Source: a bacterium (GTDB lineage: Bacteria; Planctomycetota; UBA11346). Taken from it: a DNA stretch of 45,274 nt. Of this stretch, positions 34,802-43,636 are shown in pieces. The DNA is taken from positions 1-45,274 of the forward strand of contig JAIFKN010000290.1 of NCBI GenBank assembly GCA_020049615.1, in the 5' to 3' direction. Position 1 is the first letter of the stretch, and every line of letters starts with the position of its first letter. The position numbers and the translations under genes are program-made. Below the pieces are notes generated by a model, which saw only the letters and a program-made list of their open reading frames with translations, did not search any database and was not told the origin of the DNA.

Positions 34802-37192
34802 ATGCGCGTCAGCCTCTCCTGGATCCGCCGCCTCCTCGCCGCCGATCTCCCTGTCTCCGACCAGGAGCTGTCCGACCGCCTGTCGGTCCATACCTGCGAG
34901 ATCGAGGCGCTGCACCGCACCGGTCCCAACCTCGACCGCGTGGTCGTGGGCAAGGTGCTGACCTGCGCCAAGCACCCGTCGGCCGACCGGCTGACCTGCA
35001 CCACGGTCGATGCCGGAGGTCCGGCACCGCTCCAGGTGGTGTGCGGAGCGCCCAACGTCGCCGCCGGCCAGACCGTCGCCGTCGCCACCGTCGGCGCCAC
35101 CCTGACACTGCCGGGCAAGGATGGCAAGCCGGCCACCATCACGATCAAGGCGGCGAAGCTGCGCGGCGAGCCCAGCCAGGGCATGATCTGCGCCGAGGAT
35201 GAGCTCGGCCTGGGCACCTCCCACGACGGCATCCTGGTGCTGTCCGACGCACTGAAGCCCGGCACGCCGCTGGCCACCGCCCTCGGCTTGGGCGACGCGG
35301 TGCTGGAGGTGTCGAACACCGCCATCACCCACCGTGCCGACCTGTGGGGACAGCTCGGCTGGGCGCGCGAGGCCGCCGCCATCCTCGGTCTGCCCGCCCC
35401 GGCCATCCCGGACACCAGCTGGAGCGACGACGCCCAGGGTTGGAGCGTAGCCATCGCCGATCCCGGCTGCCGGAGCTACTGCGGCGCTGTGGTCGAGGGG
35501 GTTTCGAACCGCGAGAGCCCGCGCTGGATGCGCGACCTGCTCGAAGCCGCCGGCGTGCGACCGCTCGGCCTGCTCATCGATGTGACCAATTTCGTCATGC
35601 TCGAACTGGGCGAGCCGATGCACGCCTTCGACGCCCGCGCCGTGCCCAACCGGCAGGTGCTGGTGCGCCCCGCCCGCCCGGCCGAGCGTCTCGCCACGCT
35701 GGATGGCAAGGAACACGAACTGGCCGCCGACGACCTGCTCATCGCGCACGGCGAGCGCGGCTTGGCCCTGGCGGGCGTGATCGGCGGCAGCGCCTCGGCG
35801 GTGGCTGATGACACCTCGGCGATCGTGCTGGAGGCCGCCAGCTTCGTCCCCGAGCGCATCCGCCGCACCCGTCTGCGCCACCTCATCGCCACCGACAGCG
35901 CTGCGCGCTTCGAGAAGACGGTCCAGCCCGAGCTCTGCCCGGCGGCGATCCACCGCGCCGTCGCCCTGCTGACCGACCTCTGCCCCGGCTGCCGGGTCAC
36001 CGCCCGCTTCCACGCCGGGGCGGTCGCCGGCGAGGCGGCCGTGGTGCCGTTCGACCTGGCCCTGGCCGATACCCTCACCGGCTTCAGCGACGGTCCGGCC
36101 GCCGCGCGCGAGCGCCTGGTCCGCCTCGGCTTCGCCGTCGACGGCCCCGATCATGCCGCCGCGGTGCGCGTGCCGTGGTGGCGGCGCAAGGACGTCACCG
36201 CCGCCGCCGACCTGGTCGAGGAGGCCGGCCGCCTCGCCGGCTGGTCGCGCCTGCAGCCGGAAGTGCCGCGTCTGCCCGCGGCCGCGCCGAAGGGCAATCC
36301 GCTGCGCACCGCCGAGCACCGCCTGCGCGACGCGTTGTCGGCGCAGGGCCTCGACGAGGTCTGCACCTACGTCTTCGCCTCGCCGGCCTGGTGCGATGCG
36401 CTGGCTGTGCCGCTCGAAGCGCGCGTGGCGCTCGAGCACCCGCCGCAGCCGGAGTGGAGCTTCCTCCGGCCCAGCCTGCTGCCCGGCCTGCTGCGCGCGG
36501 TGGCCGAGAACCGCAAGCACCTGCCAGCCCTGGCCTGCTACGAGATCGGCAAGCGCTACGGCCCCGGCATCGGCCGCGGCTGCGACGAGGAGCTGGTCGT
36601 CACCGGCGTGGTCGCCGCCGCTGCCGACAAGGCGCCGTTCTTCGCCGCCCGCGACGCCGCCCTGGCCGGCCTCGCCGCCCTTGGCCACGCCGCCGGCTTC
36701 CGCCCGGCCGAGCCCGGGGTCGATGGCACCGCCGGCCGCTGCGTCGAGCTGCTGGTCGGCGGCGCGGTCGTCGGCGTGGCCAGCGAGGCCCCGCGCCGCC
36801 TGCGCGATCTGGCCGGCTGCCCAGAGCGGGTCGGCTGGTTCCGCCTCGATCTGGAACGACTGGTCGCGAAGGCGGGCGAACCGGCCCCGGTGCGCCTGGC
36901 CATGCCCAGCCGCTTCCAGAGCGTCGGCAACGACTTCACCTGGGAATGCGACGAGGCCCTGGCCTACGGCACGGTCGAACGCGCCGTGCGCAAGGCCGGC
37001 GCTCAGCTGCTCGCCGGCCAGGAGCTGGTCGGCATCTACCGCGGCGCCCCGTACGCCGCCGGCCGCAAGGCGGTCACGGTGACGGTGACGCTGCAGAGCC
37101 AGGACAAGACCCTGGAGGAGGCCGACATCCAGGCGGTGCGCGAGCGCATCATCGCGGCAGTGGCGGCGACCGGGGCCGTGCTGAGAGGGTAG
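34802..37192 (+). CDS. pheT: Phenylalanyl-tRNA synthetase beta subunit
   Basis: Beta chain of PheRS, which charges tRNA-Phe together with PheS. The 796-aa protein has an EMAP-like tRNA-binding domain (VVVGKVLTCAKHPSADRL, GAPNVAAGQTVAVA), the B3/B4 editing domain (LLIDVTNFVMLELGEPMHAFD, RLRHLIATDSAARFEK), the B5 domain (VPWWRRKDVTAAADLVEEAG), the catalytic-like core (SFLRPSLLPGLLRAVAENRK), and a C-terminal FDX-ACB domain (SRFQSVGNDFTWECDEALAY). Length matches the family. pheS is not adjacent: the gene upstream is the divergent nudix gene and the gene downstream is convergent. Confidence 0.96.
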   Translation: MRVSLSWIRRLLAADLPVSDQELSDRLSVHTCEIEALHRTGPNLDRVVVGKVLTCAKHPSADRLTCTTVDAGGPAPLQVVCGAPNVAAGQTVAVATVGATLTLPGKDGKPATITIKAAKLRGEPSQGMICAEDELGLGTSHDGILVLSDALKPGTPLATALGLGDAVLEVSNTAITHRADLWGQLGWAREAAAILGLPAPAIPDTSWSDDAQGWSVAIADPGCRSYCGAVVEGVSNRESPRWMRDLLEAAGVRPLGLLIDVTNFVMLELGEPMHAFDARAVPNRQVLVRPARPAERLATLDGKEHELAADDLLIAHGERGLALAGVIGGSASAVADDTSAIVLEAASFVPERIRRTRLRHLIATDSAARFEKTVQPELCPAAIHRAVALLTDLCPGCRVTARFHAGAVAGEAAVVPFDLALADTLTGFSDGPAAARERLVRLGFAVDGPDHAAAVRVPWWRRKDVTAAADLVEEAGRLAGWSRLQPEVPRLPAAAPKGNPLRTAEHRLRDALSAQGLDEVCTYVFASPAWCDALAVPLEARVALEHPPQPEWSFLRPSLLPGLLRAVAENRKHLPALACYEIGKRYGPGIGRGCDEELVVTGVVAAAADKAPFFAARDAALAGLAALGHAAGFRPAEPGVDGTAGRCVELLVGGAVVGVASEAPRRLRDLAGCPERVGWFRLDLERLVAKAGEPAPVRLAMPSRFQSVGNDFTWECDEALAYGTVERAVRKAGAQLLAGQELVGIYRGAPYAAGRKAVTVTVTLQSQDKTLEEADIQAVRERIIAAVAATGAVLRG

Positions 37193-37231
37193 GATGAGGC
37201 GCGTCTCACCGGCCCGTCGGCACAGTTGCGG

Positions 37232-37660
37232 CTACTCGCCGCTGACGGCGTCCAGCTTCAGGATGACGGCCACACCCGCGGGTGGCGGGCAGGTGATGTA
37301 GCCGATGGCTCCAGGTGTCTGCGCAACATAGGCGGCGACCGCCTGGTCGTCGGCCAGCAGCTTCGGCATGGTTCCGTTACCGGAGAACATCAGCTTCTTC
37401 CAGCCGTTGAGGAACTGCTGACTGCTCTTGCCGAGGTGGCGCATGAGGCCGTCGTGGCCCGGCCCGGACCCAGCGGCAACCACCAGGACGATCCGCCCAT
37501 CCGGCCACAGGGTCCGCTGGCCGACGAACATGGCACGGATGTCGTTTTCGCTCAGCGCAGTCGGCCGCCCCGGAGGGTGCATGATGATGCAGTCGGCCGC
37601 GTGGGCTGCGGCGATCATACCTGACGCGAACAGGATCCTGAGGAGCGGGGACAGGCGCAT
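37232..37660 (-). CDS. Small periplasmic PstS-like binding protein
   Basis: A 142-aa exported protein. The signal peptide MRLSPLLRILFASGMIAAAHA is cleaved before ADCI. The mature part has the elements TALSENDIRAMFVGQRTLWP, LMRHLGKSSQQFLNGWKKLM and AVAAYVAQTPGAIGYI, which are hallmarks of the phosphate/PstS-like periplasmic binding fold. It is about half the size of PstS, so it is a single-lobe or minimal version. It follows the porin-like gene by 4 bp on the same strand. I infer it presents an oxyanion or other small ligand to the sensor encoded upstream in the same cluster. Convergent with pheT. Confidence 0.72.
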   Translation of the reverse strand: MRLSPLLRILFASGMIAAAHAADCIIMHPPGRPTALSENDIRAMFVGQRTLWPDGRIVLVVAAGSGPGHDGLMRHLGKSSQQFLNGWKKLMFSGNGTMPKLLADDQAVAAYVAQTPGAIGYITCPPPAGVAVILKLDAVSGE

Positions 37661-37664
37661 GGGC

Positions 37665-38855
37665 TCAGAAATCGAAGGACGTTTTCACGACGAACAGGGT
37701 CCAGTCATCTGACTCGTATGCGCCGGGCGTCGGCTGGTCGGCAGCGCGGAGGAAATACATCCCTTTGATCCGTTGGACCTCTGCTTTCAGCAGCCAATGC
37801 GGGGTGATCGACCAGCTGGCCGCTGCGCCGACGGCCCGCGTCTGGTCGGTAAATGCATAGTCTTCCGGATAGCTGCCCGCGTAGCGCAGGTTATGGGCCT
37901 GGAGCAGCACTTGCGCCCGCCACGCCGGGGTGAATTCCCAGCCGGCGGAGAGGTAGCCCCCGTATCCGGACTGCTTCCAGTCGTCGGACTCGACCTCCTC
38001 GGGAGCGGCGCCCCTGTATGAGGAACGACCCTGATTCGACCACCAGACGAACTCCGAGGCGATGCTGAGTCCGCCCTGGTTGTACTCGAGCGAGGCGATC
38101 AATTCGTCGTAGCGGGGAGAGTCGTCGGCGAGGAGCGATCCTTCGGCGTCGGGATCGGCCGGCGCGAAGGTGGTGTTCCATTCGTCAAGTCCCAGCATCG
38201 ACAGCTTGAGTGTCAGCCCTTCGCTGGGCAGCCAGGAGAGCTGGACACCCCATTGCCGCTTCAGTTCCGATGCATCGACCGTTTCCTCGTATACCTCGAG
38301 CATCGGATCGTCCGCGGGAACCTGCTGCGTGCCGAAGACGGCGCCGATCCTGAAGCTGCCGAAACGGGTGTCGGGCGAGCGGATTTCGGCGCCGATGCCG
38401 TCGAGAGCCAGATAGAGCCGGCGCCAGGAGTTGTAATAGACCGATTCGGGCAGGAATACGCTGATCCGGCTCAGGTCGAGGTCGCGGAAATCATTGTAGA
38501 GGCCATGACCGGTACGGATCCGCCCGACTTTGAGGTCGGCTTCCCATCCCTGCAGCGGCAGGGTGTACACGGCGTTCGCCCAGTCGATCGATAGGGCGTT
38601 GTTGTACACCCGACCCATGTCCTGCGACATGATCTGGATCCCCAGCCGCAGCCTCTCCTCGGGTCTGCAGATGACGTTCAGGCCGATCTCGCGGAAGTCG
38701 AGGCTTCCGCCGTCGCCGGTGGCGGGGTGGTAGTAGCCATTGTCGCTGGTCAGGACGTAGCCTTGGCCGATGAAGCCATGGATCTGCACATCGACGGCAT
38801 CGCCGGCTGCCAAGCCGGCCTGGAAGCCACCGAGGACAAGCAGGTTGGCGAGCAA
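37665..38855 (-). CDS. Porin-like outer-membrane protein
   Basis: An approximately 396-aa barrel protein. After a signal-like stretch (LLANLLVLGGFQAGLAAGDA) comes VDVQIHGFIGQGYVLTSDNG, then many amphipathic strands with aromatic girdles, ending LFVVKTSFDF with C-terminal Phe, as in outer-membrane porins. The start is uncertain. No ATG or GTG lies close by in frame, and I place it tentatively at TTG 38855. The only upstream in-frame GTG is at 39047, which would translate a hairpin-rich repeat (38891-39037) into an implausible Arg/Pro leader. Together with the small binding protein 4 bp downstream it may form an uptake or sensing pair. Confidence 0.7.
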   Translation of the reverse strand: MLANLLVLGGFQAGLAAGDAVDVQIHGFIGQGYVLTSDNGYYHPATGDGGSLDFREIGLNVICRPEERLRLGIQIMSQDMGRVYNNALSIDWANAVYTLPLQGWEADLKVGRIRTGHGLYNDFRDLDLSRISVFLPESVYYNSWRRLYLALDGIGAEIRSPDTRFGSFRIGAVFGTQQVPADDPMLEVYEETVDASELKRQWGVQLSWLPSEGLTLKLSMLGLDEWNTTFAPADPDAEGSLLADDSPRYDELIASLEYNQGGLSIASEFVWWSNQGRSSYRGAAPEEVESDDWKQSGYGGYLSAGWEFTPAWRAQVLLQAHNLRYAGSYPEDYAFTDQTRAVGAAASWSITPHWLLKAEVQRIKGMYFLRAADQPTPGAYESDDWTLFVVKTSFDF

Positions 38856-38890
38856 CGGAAGCCGGCCATTCGCCCGGCGTGCGGGAAGCC

Positions 38891-39037
38891 TAGCGGGGCT
38901 CCGCCCCAGCCCAGGGCTGATTCTTGGCGTCGCCCCGCTAGCCGGCTGTTGCTGCAGGGGCTGCGCCCCCGCAACCCCCGAGTCCTTTCGTCCTCGACTT
39001 TGACTCGGCGAGTCAAAGTCCACGTCCTCAAGGACTC
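38891..39037. repeat. Intergenic block of nested perfect hairpins
   Basis: Between the receiver-PAS gene and the porin-like gene lie three inverted repeats. TAGCGGGGC (38891-38899) pairs with GCCCCGCTA (38932-38940). TTGC (38949-38952) pairs with GCAA (38971-38974) around a GGGG/CCCC stem. GACTTTGACTC (38996-39006) pairs with GAGTCAAAGTC (39010-39020) through a 3-nt loop, itself enclosed by GAGTCCT (38980-38986) and AGGACTC (39031-39037). The last stem starts right at the stop codon of the receiver-PAS gene. It looks like a non-coding repeat or a strong RNA structure between two co-directional genes. Confidence 0.7.
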
Positions 39038-40044
39038 TAGATGGCACGGGTATCGATCTCCCTGGTTCGGCTGAGGTCCTGGAGGATGCAACTGAATCGC
39101 GCGCCTGCCTGGGAGCGCCATGCCGAAAGGCTCAGTTCGACCGGGAATTCATGGCCGGAGCGGTGGCGACCGCGCAGGCTGATCGTCGCCCTGGTGCCGT
39201 CGTCAACGGTCAGGAACCGCTCCAGCCGAGTGCGCAGGTCTCCTCCGGACAGTTCGGGCAGCACCTGGCTCAGGGAGCCTCCAAGAACAGCGGCGGCATC
39301 CCATCCGAACAGGCGTTCGGCGCCCGGGTTCCACAGTTCAATGCCGCCGTCGGCGTCGAGAATGACGATGGCGGCCGGTGCGGTGTCGACCACCGAACGG
39401 AAGCGCTCTTCGGATAGGCAGAGTTCGGCATTGGTGCGCTGCGATTCGGTCATCGCATCGACCAGGAGCAGATTGGTCTCGGAGAGGGTGTGGGTGCGTT
39501 CCTGCACCGCCAGCTCCAGGCGTCCGACCAGGCGCCCAACCTCGCTGGCCAGCGACCATTTCACCGACAGGGTATGGGCGATCTGCAGCACCTCGACCAC
39601 GTCGAATGGCTTCTTGAGGATGAGCAGGCGGTCCGAAGCCCCGACGCGGGCGAAGATGTCCTGCCAGGAGTAGTCGGAATAGGCGGTGCAGATGACGAGT
39701 TGCAGCTCCTGATCGGCCGTCCACAGGCGGGTGATCGTCTCCATGCCGTCCCAGCCCGGTGGCATGCGCATGTCGACGAAGGCGAGGGCGTAGGGCTGGC
39801 CTGCGGCACGGGCCTGCGTCGCCAGGCGCAGGCCCTCCTCGCCCGAAGTCGCGCCATCCAGCGAGAACTCCGCCTCTGGCCGGTTCGCCTCTTCCGCGCC
39901 GAACAACTGCGCCTCGGCCGCGTCCATCGCGCTGTCGCGTCGTGATGGCGAGGCGAGGATCTTGCGGAAGTCGGCGTGGATGTCCGGGTTGTCGTCTATG
40001 ACCAGGATCCTGCGGTTTACCGTGTGGTTGGCGGGGATCCTCAT
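39037..40044 (-). CDS. Response regulator with receiver and PAS domains
   Basis: A 335-aa protein. The receiver is of a long-loop type: acidic pair Asp17/Asp18 in ILVIDDNPDIHADFRKIL, an insertion of ~25 residues, then Asp91 in LAFVDMRMPPGWDG, the block VICTAYSDYSW and Lys144 in LILKKPFD. A coiled-coil segment (ERTHTLSETNLLL) leads to one PAS domain (~210-330, ERFRSVVDTAPAAIVILDAD). The protein ends shortly after the PAS with ILQDLSRTREIDTRAI, where related proteins often continue into a histidine kinase. The stop codon coincides with the edge of the hairpin block. Start ATG 40044 overlaps the kinase stop by 4 bp. Confidence 0.88.
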   Translation of the reverse strand: MRIPANHTVNRRILVIDDNPDIHADFRKILASPSRRDSAMDAAEAQLFGAEEANRPEAEFSLDGATSGEEGLRLATQARAAGQPYALAFVDMRMPPGWDGMETITRLWTADQELQLVICTAYSDYSWQDIFARVGASDRLLILKKPFDVVEVLQIAHTLSVKWSLASEVGRLVGRLELAVQERTHTLSETNLLLVDAMTESQRTNAELCLSEERFRSVVDTAPAAIVILDADGGIELWNPGAERLFGWDAAAVLGGSLSQVLPELSGGDLRTRLERFLTVDDGTRATISLRGRHRSGHEFPVELSLSAWRSQAGARFSCILQDLSRTREIDTRAI

Positions 40045-42146
40045 GACTGGGTCCTTCCGATCGGTAGTTCGAGTTCGAAGCGCGCGCCGAGCCCAAGGCC
40101 CTCGCTGTGCACCGATAGGCGTCCGCTCATCTCGCTAGCGGCGTTGGCGCACCGATGCAGGCCGAAACCGTGCCCATGCGGCTTGGTGGTGAAGCCGTGG
40201 CTGAAGATGCGCGTCAGGTGGCCAGCTGGGATGCCGATGCCGTTGTCCGCCACCCAGATGCGGATCCGGGTGGCGTCCGCCTGGGCGAGGCCGACCTCGA
40301 GCCGGCGGGTCGCCGGTTTAGCCTCGACGATCGCCTGGCGGGCGTTGCCGACCAGGTTGACGAGGATCTGCAGGATCTTGTGGCGGTCGAGCAGCATGAT
40401 CGGCAGGTCGCCGAAATCCCGGTGCACCTCGACGGCGTCACGCTCGAGGCTCGACTGGTTGAGGCGGAGGGCATCCTCGCAGATGTCGACCAGGCGGACC
40501 GGAGCCAGCACGGTCGATCCGCCGGCGCGGGCGTAGGTCTGCTGCATGCCGACGATGGCCTTGATGTGGTCAACGGCCGCGATCAGGTCGCGCGCCTCGG
40601 CCTGCAGGGCGGCGTGCTCGTTGGCGATATGGCCGGCGAGCAGGACGAGATAGCCGGCGAGCTGCCGCCCGCGCGGATCGCTGCGCAGGAAGTCGGGAAT
40701 CGAGGCGCCCTCCTGCAGGAGCTTCGCGCTGCGTTCGAGGTTGCCCAGGCGCGGATCGGTCAACCGTTCGGCCAGCTGGCTGGCCGAGATGTTCACGCTG
40801 TTGAGCACGTTGCCGACGTTGTGCAGCACGCCGGTTGCGATCTCGGCCATGCCGGCCTGGCGATGGGCGTCCTCCAGTTCGGCCTGGCTGCGCCTGCGTT
40901 CGGTGATGTCGCGCTGGATGGCGACCAGGTTGCCCACCGATCCATCCGCCTCGCGGATCGGCGATACATGCCATTCAGCTGGATAGTCTGCGCCATCCTG
41001 CCGCCGGCAGATGATCTCGGCGACTCCGTCCTTCCCGTTGGCTGCGGCAGCGAACAGGCCGGCGAACAGGGGGCGGTCGGTGGCTGGTCCGGCGAGGAGG
41101 CCGAGGTCGCGTCCCCGCACCTCGGCCTCGCTCCAGCCGGTCACCTGGGTGAAGGCGGGGTTGACGTGGATGATGCGGGCCTGTTCCGGCGTCGGCCCGG
41201 GAGTTGTGACGACCACGGCTTCGTTGATCTGGTTGATCGCCGCCTCGAGCAGGCGCAGGGCGCGCTCGGTGCGCTCGCGCTCGATGATCTCGGCCCGCAG
41301 CGCGCTGTTCTTCCCTGAGAGCTCGCCAGTGCGCTGCCGCACGGTTTCCTCGAGGCCGAGGCTCAGTTGGCGCAATTCGCCGATTCGCGCCTGGACGGCC
41401 TCGCGCATGGCGGCGAAAGAGGCCGTCAGCCTTCCCAATTCATCATTCCGCTCAACCGGCAGGACGGCGTCGTAGTCGCCACCGGCCAGTCGGTCGCTGG
41501 CCAGCAGCAGGGCCTTCAGCCTGCGCGACCAGAAGAACAGCACCAGCGCAATGACCAGCAGCGTGCAGGTGACGATGCCGAGGAACGCGGAAATGGTGAC
41601 GATGCGCTGCTGATGCAACGCCAGCGTGGCGTCGTCCAACCCCTGGCGCAGGTGGCCGGCCAGGACGGACATCTGGGCGTTGAGCGCATGCCGGATGGCG
41701 TGGGCCTCGTCACGCAAACCGCTGGCCATGGCTCGTACCGCATCTGCCGTGTCAGGGGAGGTCATCTGCAGGTAGGTTCGTGCTGCCGTCGCGGTGAACG
41801 CCTGGTGGCGGCCAGCCAGGGTTTGAGCCTTGGTGCGCTCTTCGGTTCCGAGGTACGGCAAGGCGCGGATTTCGGCCAGCATCTCCTGCACCCTGGCGCT
41901 GCTCGCCGCCGCCTGGTGGATGGGCAGGTGTTCGCCACCGACCACGCCATCCTCGTACAGCCGCATCTGCGCCTCGAAGGCATGGCGGGCTTCCTGGTAG
42001 TGGATGGTGGCCGGGAACAGAGCCCGGGTGGCGGAGTCCATGCGCTGCTCGTTGCGGTAGGCGAGCCAGACTCCGACGGCGACGGTGGCGCAATAGCCGG
42101 CCACTACGGCGCCGATGCTCAGCCAGAACTTGGTGACGACGCGCAT
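40041..42146 (-). CDS. Membrane sensor histidine kinase (HAMP-PAS-HNVGN type)
   Basis: A 701-aa sensor. Membrane helix 1 (~8-29) and helix 2 (~182-206) flank a ~150-residue helical periplasmic domain rich in Ala/Arg/Gln. HAMP follows (~207-260), then a coiled coil and a PAS domain (~295-415, VNPAFTQVTGWSEAE, AIQRDITERRRSQ). The phosphoacceptor His442 is in ATGVLHNVGNVLNSV, the HNVGN variant of the H-box. The ATPase domain has LVNLVGNARQAI, VADNGIGI and GHGFGLH. It is co-translated with the receiver-PAS gene, its likely partner. The FapA-like gene ends 6 bp before its start. I infer it senses an envelope signal through the porin/binding protein pair. Confidence 0.9.
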   Translation of the reverse strand: MRVVTKFWLSIGAVVAGYCATVAVGVWLAYRNEQRMDSATRALFPATIHYQEARHAFEAQMRLYEDGVVGGEHLPIHQAAASSARVQEMLAEIRALPYLGTEERTKAQTLAGRHQAFTATAARTYLQMTSPDTADAVRAMASGLRDEAHAIRHALNAQMSVLAGHLRQGLDDATLALHQQRIVTISAFLGIVTCTLLVIALVLFFWSRRLKALLLASDRLAGGDYDAVLPVERNDELGRLTASFAAMREAVQARIGELRQLSLGLEETVRQRTGELSGKNSALRAEIIERERTERALRLLEAAINQINEAVVVTTPGPTPEQARIIHVNPAFTQVTGWSEAEVRGRDLGLLAGPATDRPLFAGLFAAAANGKDGVAEIICRRQDGADYPAEWHVSPIREADGSVGNLVAIQRDITERRRSQAELEDAHRQAGMAEIATGVLHNVGNVLNSVNISASQLAERLTDPRLGNLERSAKLLQEGASIPDFLRSDPRGRQLAGYLVLLAGHIANEHAALQAEARDLIAAVDHIKAIVGMQQTYARAGGSTVLAPVRLVDICEDALRLNQSSLERDAVEVHRDFGDLPIMLLDRHKILQILVNLVGNARQAIVEAKPATRRLEVGLAQADATRIRIWVADNGIGIPAGHLTRIFSHGFTTKPHGHGFGLHRCANAASEMSGRLSVHSEGLGLGARFELELPIGRTQS

Positions 42147-42152
42147 GGCTGG

Positions 42153-43520
42153 CTACCACGCGATCCGTCCGCCATGCAGGCGGAAGCAAGGATGGCGCAC
42201 GGGCGCGACGAGGGTCTCCTGGCAGGAACCCAGGACCACCGTGACGCCCGGACGGGCGGTGCCGGTGACTTCAATGGCAGCGGGGATGCGGTGCCCGGTG
42301 CGTTGCGGTCCAGACTGGGTGAGGTTGATGACGGCGCGCGCCTCGGTCAACCGCTTGAGCTCCTGCCGGTAGGACTCGATCAGTCCGCGCAGTTCCAGCG
42401 CGCGGGCGTCGTAGCTATCATCCAGGGCGTAGGCGTCCATGTCGCGTGCGACCTGGTTGCAGCGCAGACGCAGTTCCGCCGTGCGACGCCCAAGCGCAGG
42501 CAGGCTGCTGCGGGCCTCGTTCGCACGATGCTCGAGCAGGGGGTCCCGGCCTACCTCGATCCTGGCGGCCTGGTCGGCTCCCGTGCCGAGGTGTTCGCAA
42601 CGCAGTCCGTTGGCGGCGACGATGGAGCCCCCGATCACCTCCTGGATCGATACCGTACCTGTCGCCAGTACCTCGCAGTCGCGGGCCTGACCGAGCACCG
42701 CGACGCGGTTGGCCTTGATCCGCCGGGAGACCATCCGCGCTGCGAGGAGGTCGCCATGCGCCTTCACCCGCTGCGAGCCGGGTCGGATCTCGTCCCGGAC
42801 CAGCAGGTTCCCCCGCGCCGAGACGCGGGAGTCGCCGACCGAGCCGAGGACGATGATGTCGCCGGCGCTCTTCACCCGCAGGCCATCGCCGATGTCGCCA
42901 TGGATCAGCAGTGGCAGTGGACTGTCGATGTCGCCGCGCACGCGATCGACGTCGCGCATCTCCATGAGTTGGAGTACGCGCATGCAGCCGGACGCGTCAC
43001 GGTGGGCGATGCCGGCGGTGGCCGCCTCCACGGTCAGCGCATCCTTCTCGCAGAGGCGGGTCCCCTGGCCGCCGAAACGTCCGATGTCGATGTCGCGAAC
43101 GGCAGCGGGCTGCTGGCTTCGGCCGTGCACATCCATGCCGGCCTGGCCAGGGGTTGCCGGCAGCACGCAGACCAGCGGGTCGCCGGCACGGACCAGGCGG
43201 CTCCGCACCATGGCGGCGAAGTCGAATGCGTCGAAAGCCTCCAACCGCGGCAGGAGGAAGGGGTCAAGCATGTACTCGAGCGTCGCCGGACTGCCGCTGA
43301 TCGTCGGCAGGCCCCGGGCGATGACGATGCGCCGCGCCTTGGCCGCCGGGATGGCCGCTGCCGCGAAGCCCTCGGGCAGGTGCCCGAACACCACCCTGGC
43401 CCTGGTCAGGCAGGCCAGCAGGGGGCCTCTGGCGATCCACTCCCCAGGGGCCAGGCCGATCCAGGCCTGCTCGGCCGAGAATTCGATCTGCACCAGGACG
43501 TTCTGCCGTTCGCGTACCAC
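42153..43520 (-). CDS. FapA-like DUF342 protein
   Basis: A 455-aa protein. The N-terminal half has MVRSRLVRAGDPLVCVLPAT and a DUF342-type domain. The middle is a beta-helix with repeated short strands (PLLIHGDIGDGLRVKSAGDI, ARGNLLVRDEI, ANRVAVLGQARDCEVLATG, IGGSIVAANGLRCEHLG). The C-terminal ~100 residues form a coiled coil (SSLPALGRRTAELRLRCNQV). This is the FapA/flagellar-assembly-A fold, a family linked to polymer-forming or surface functions but of uncertain role. GTG 43520 is chosen as start, as no ATG is near. It is divergent from hisS and heads the minus-strand envelope-sensing cassette. Confidence 0.8.
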   Translation of the reverse strand: MVRERQNVLVQIEFSAEQAWIGLAPGEWIARGPLLACLTRARVVFGHLPEGFAAAAIPAAKARRIVIARGLPTISGSPATLEYMLDPFLLPRLEAFDAFDFAAMVRSRLVRAGDPLVCVLPATPGQAGMDVHGRSQQPAAVRDIDIGRFGGQGTRLCEKDALTVEAATAGIAHRDASGCMRVLQLMEMRDVDRVRGDIDSPLPLLIHGDIGDGLRVKSAGDIIVLGSVGDSRVSARGNLLVRDEIRPGSQRVKAHGDLLAARMVSRRIKANRVAVLGQARDCEVLATGTVSIQEVIGGSIVAANGLRCEHLGTGADQAARIEVGRDPLLEHRANEARSSLPALGRRTAELRLRCNQVARDMDAYALDDSYDARALELRGLIESYRQELKRLTEARAVINLTQSGPQRTGHRIPAAIEVTGTARPGVTVVLGSCQETLVAPVRHPCFRLHGGRIAW

Positions 43521-43636
43521 GCACCCAATATCCGGAATCCGGGCGCGATGGCAACGACTCCAGCGGGATCGGTGGACGCGACCGGCGCCGTTGCGCGGTT
43601 GATCGGCCGCCGCGGCGGGCATCCTCCCGCCCCTCC

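Noticed and set aside
33323..36688. 1121-codon minus-strand frame joining mlaE to sequence opposite pheT
   Set aside because: Only its last ~285 residues are MlaE. The rest is antisense to pheT. GTG 34180 overlapping the nudix stop is the sensible start.
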